From: Sphingorhabdus sp. EL138
Lineage (GTDB): Bacteria; Pseudomonadota; Alphaproteobacteria; Sphingomonadales; Sphingomonadaceae
DNA length: 44,908 nucleotides
Assembly: GCF_945862485.1 (NCBI RefSeq)
Contig: NZ_CAMAYF010000016.1
Location: 1-44,908 of the forward strand
Reading direction: 5' to 3'
Shown here: one piece after another, positions 43,953 through 44,908 of the stretch
Numbering within the stretch: position 1 is the first letter of the stretch
Layout of the letters: each line of letters starts with the position of its first letter
Notes under the pieces: model-generated
Databases searched by the model: none
The model's input: the letters and a program-made list of their open reading frames with translations, nothing else
Told to the model about the DNA's origin: nothing
Program-made: the position numbers and the translations under genes

Positions 43953-44908
43953 TAAAACGCCTGCCCAATCGACACATAGACGCTGAAGCGGGAGTCACCG
44001 GGTCGGCGGTTCAAGGGTGTGGCGAGGTCAAGCCGGATGGGACCAAAATTGGTGTAGAAGCGGCCACCAATGCCAACGCCCACGCGCCAGTCATCAAATT
44101 TGGGGAGGCTCGATTCATACGCTTGGCCCGCGTCGACAAAGCCGACAACGCCGAAATTGCCAAAGCGATAGCGCCCCTCCAGTGCAAATTCATTCACGCT
44201 TCGGCCACCGATGGGATCATTTTTCGGGTCCAAGGGGCCGAGCCGTTGATAGCCAAAACCCCGGACAGAGCCACCACCACCGCCGTAGAATCGGCGTGAT
44301 GGTGCGAGATTATCCCGCGATATGCCGGCTATGGTTCCAACGCGCGCGCGGGCCGCCACCACCACATTGTCCTGCACTGGATAATAATAAGATCCATCCA
44401 ATAACGCGCGCGCATAAATCTGTCTTCCCGTGCCTAAAGATGCCTCAGGCGAGACCCGCAAATTGACGCGATAACCCCGCACGGGATCAAGCAGATCATT
44501 CGATCGGTCAAAACCGACCTGAACTGGCAAAGCGGCGACATAATAAACACGCCGGTCGCGCGCACCCCGCGCCAATTCAAACGCATCCTCAGACGTCCCC
44601 AGGATTTCCGCACCCATCGACCAGGTGAATTTCTTTTGCCAGATTGGGGTCGAGACCAACGCCATCGTCACTGCCAGCCGTCCGGTATATGCCTCAAACG
44701 CATCAAAATTGCTGTGCAGTGCCGACAAGGATATCTCGATATTGCGGTCACGCCGTCCGGCATTGGCGCGGTCAAAGGCGATGCTAGCTGCCTGCTCTTT
44801 CGTGCCAAGCAATGCTGCCACCCGTAATGCGCCTTCGGGGGGAAACAGGTTGCGGTGCGTCCAACTGCCCTCTGCGCGAAAGCCTTGCCCCGTCCCATAG
44901 CCCGCACT
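43952..44908 (-). CDS. tamA: TamA/BamA-family outer-membrane protein (5' part beyond window)
   Basis: The frame stays open to base 44908, so the N-terminal POTRA domains are off the edge and only the last ~318 residues of the beta-barrel are seen. Upstream of the first in-window start codon it reads GYGTGQGFRAEGSWTHRNLF, the beginning of the barrel. The Omp85-family loop-6 motif region VRGFGYQRLGPLD and FVDAGQAYESS are visible, as is the final strand FSVYVSIGQAF. Its stop overlaps the tamB start by one base, confirming TamA rather than BamA by context. Confidence 0.92.
   Translation of the reverse strand, partial: SAGYGTGQGFRAEGSWTHRNLFPPEGALRVAALLGTKEQAASIAFDRANAGRRDRNIEISLSALHSNFDAFEAYTGRLAVTMALVSTPIWQKKFTWSMGAEILGTSEDAFELARGARDRRVYYVAALPVQVGFDRSNDLLDPVRGYRVNLRVSPEASLGTGRQIYARALLDGSYYYPVQDNVVVAARARVGTIAGISRDNLAPSRRFYGGGGGSVRGFGYQRLGPLDPKNDPIGGRSVNEFALEGRYRFGNFGVVGFVDAGQAYESSLPKFDDWRVGVGIGGRFYTNFGPIRLDLATPLNRRPGDSRFSVYVSIGQAF

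Overview
The window reads as chromosomal DNA of an alphaproteobacterium of the order Sphingomonadales, probably an aquatic, pigmented, aerobic Sphingorhabdus- or Sphingopyxis-like organism (inference). The support is a proton-pumping rhodopsin of the xanthorhodopsin type with its retinal-forming partner, a serine palmitoyltransferase / acyl carrier protein / NAD-epimerase set for sphingolipids, the alphaproteobacterial order aroA - cmk - rpsA - ihfB, TIGR02300 and YifB proteins, and short intergenic repeats of a kind common in sphingomonad genomes. Coding density is high. I see no phage, insertion sequence or CRISPR array.

Layout. 1-1596: 3' part of a rhodopsin gene and a Brp/Blh carotene dioxygenase, separated by two strong hairpins. 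1672-2982: exported M20 peptidase. 3305-5905 (minus): tonB - exbB - exbD - exbD energy-transduction operon with an internal terminator-like hairpin. 6164-13793: mixed housekeeping genes: unknown exported protein, PduO-type cobalamin adenosyltransferase with a twin-membrane-segment partner, gluQRS, HNH protein, orphan 2Fe-2S subunit, class II aldolase, rpsU, FKBP and class I fumarase. 13794-14605 is an 812-base non-coding stretch in front of nrdAB. 17934-20638: small membrane, exported and cytoplasmic proteins, including a 34-residue membrane peptide.

20718-29309 is the most interesting block. It holds a GNAT-like protein, lptG and lptF (LPS export permeases), then on the plus strand DUF2141 - lipid kinase - Tam41-like nucleotidyltransferase, facing a minus-strand operon obgE - proB - epimerase - ACP - spt. 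Gene content matches what is known of ceramide and ceramide-phosphoglycerate synthesis in Caulobacter. I infer an almost complete pathway for an anionic sphingolipid, placed around the LPS exporter genes. The acyl-ACP synthetase is the only expected step not seen.

31637-37085: tRNA-Ala(GGC), the TIGR02300 protein, aroA, a small membrane protein, cmk, rpsA, ihfB and tRNA-Leu(TAA). 37149-44908 (minus): YifB/ComM, a glutathione transferase, and an overlapping tamA - tamB - small lipoprotein operon whose tamA 5' part lies beyond the right edge.
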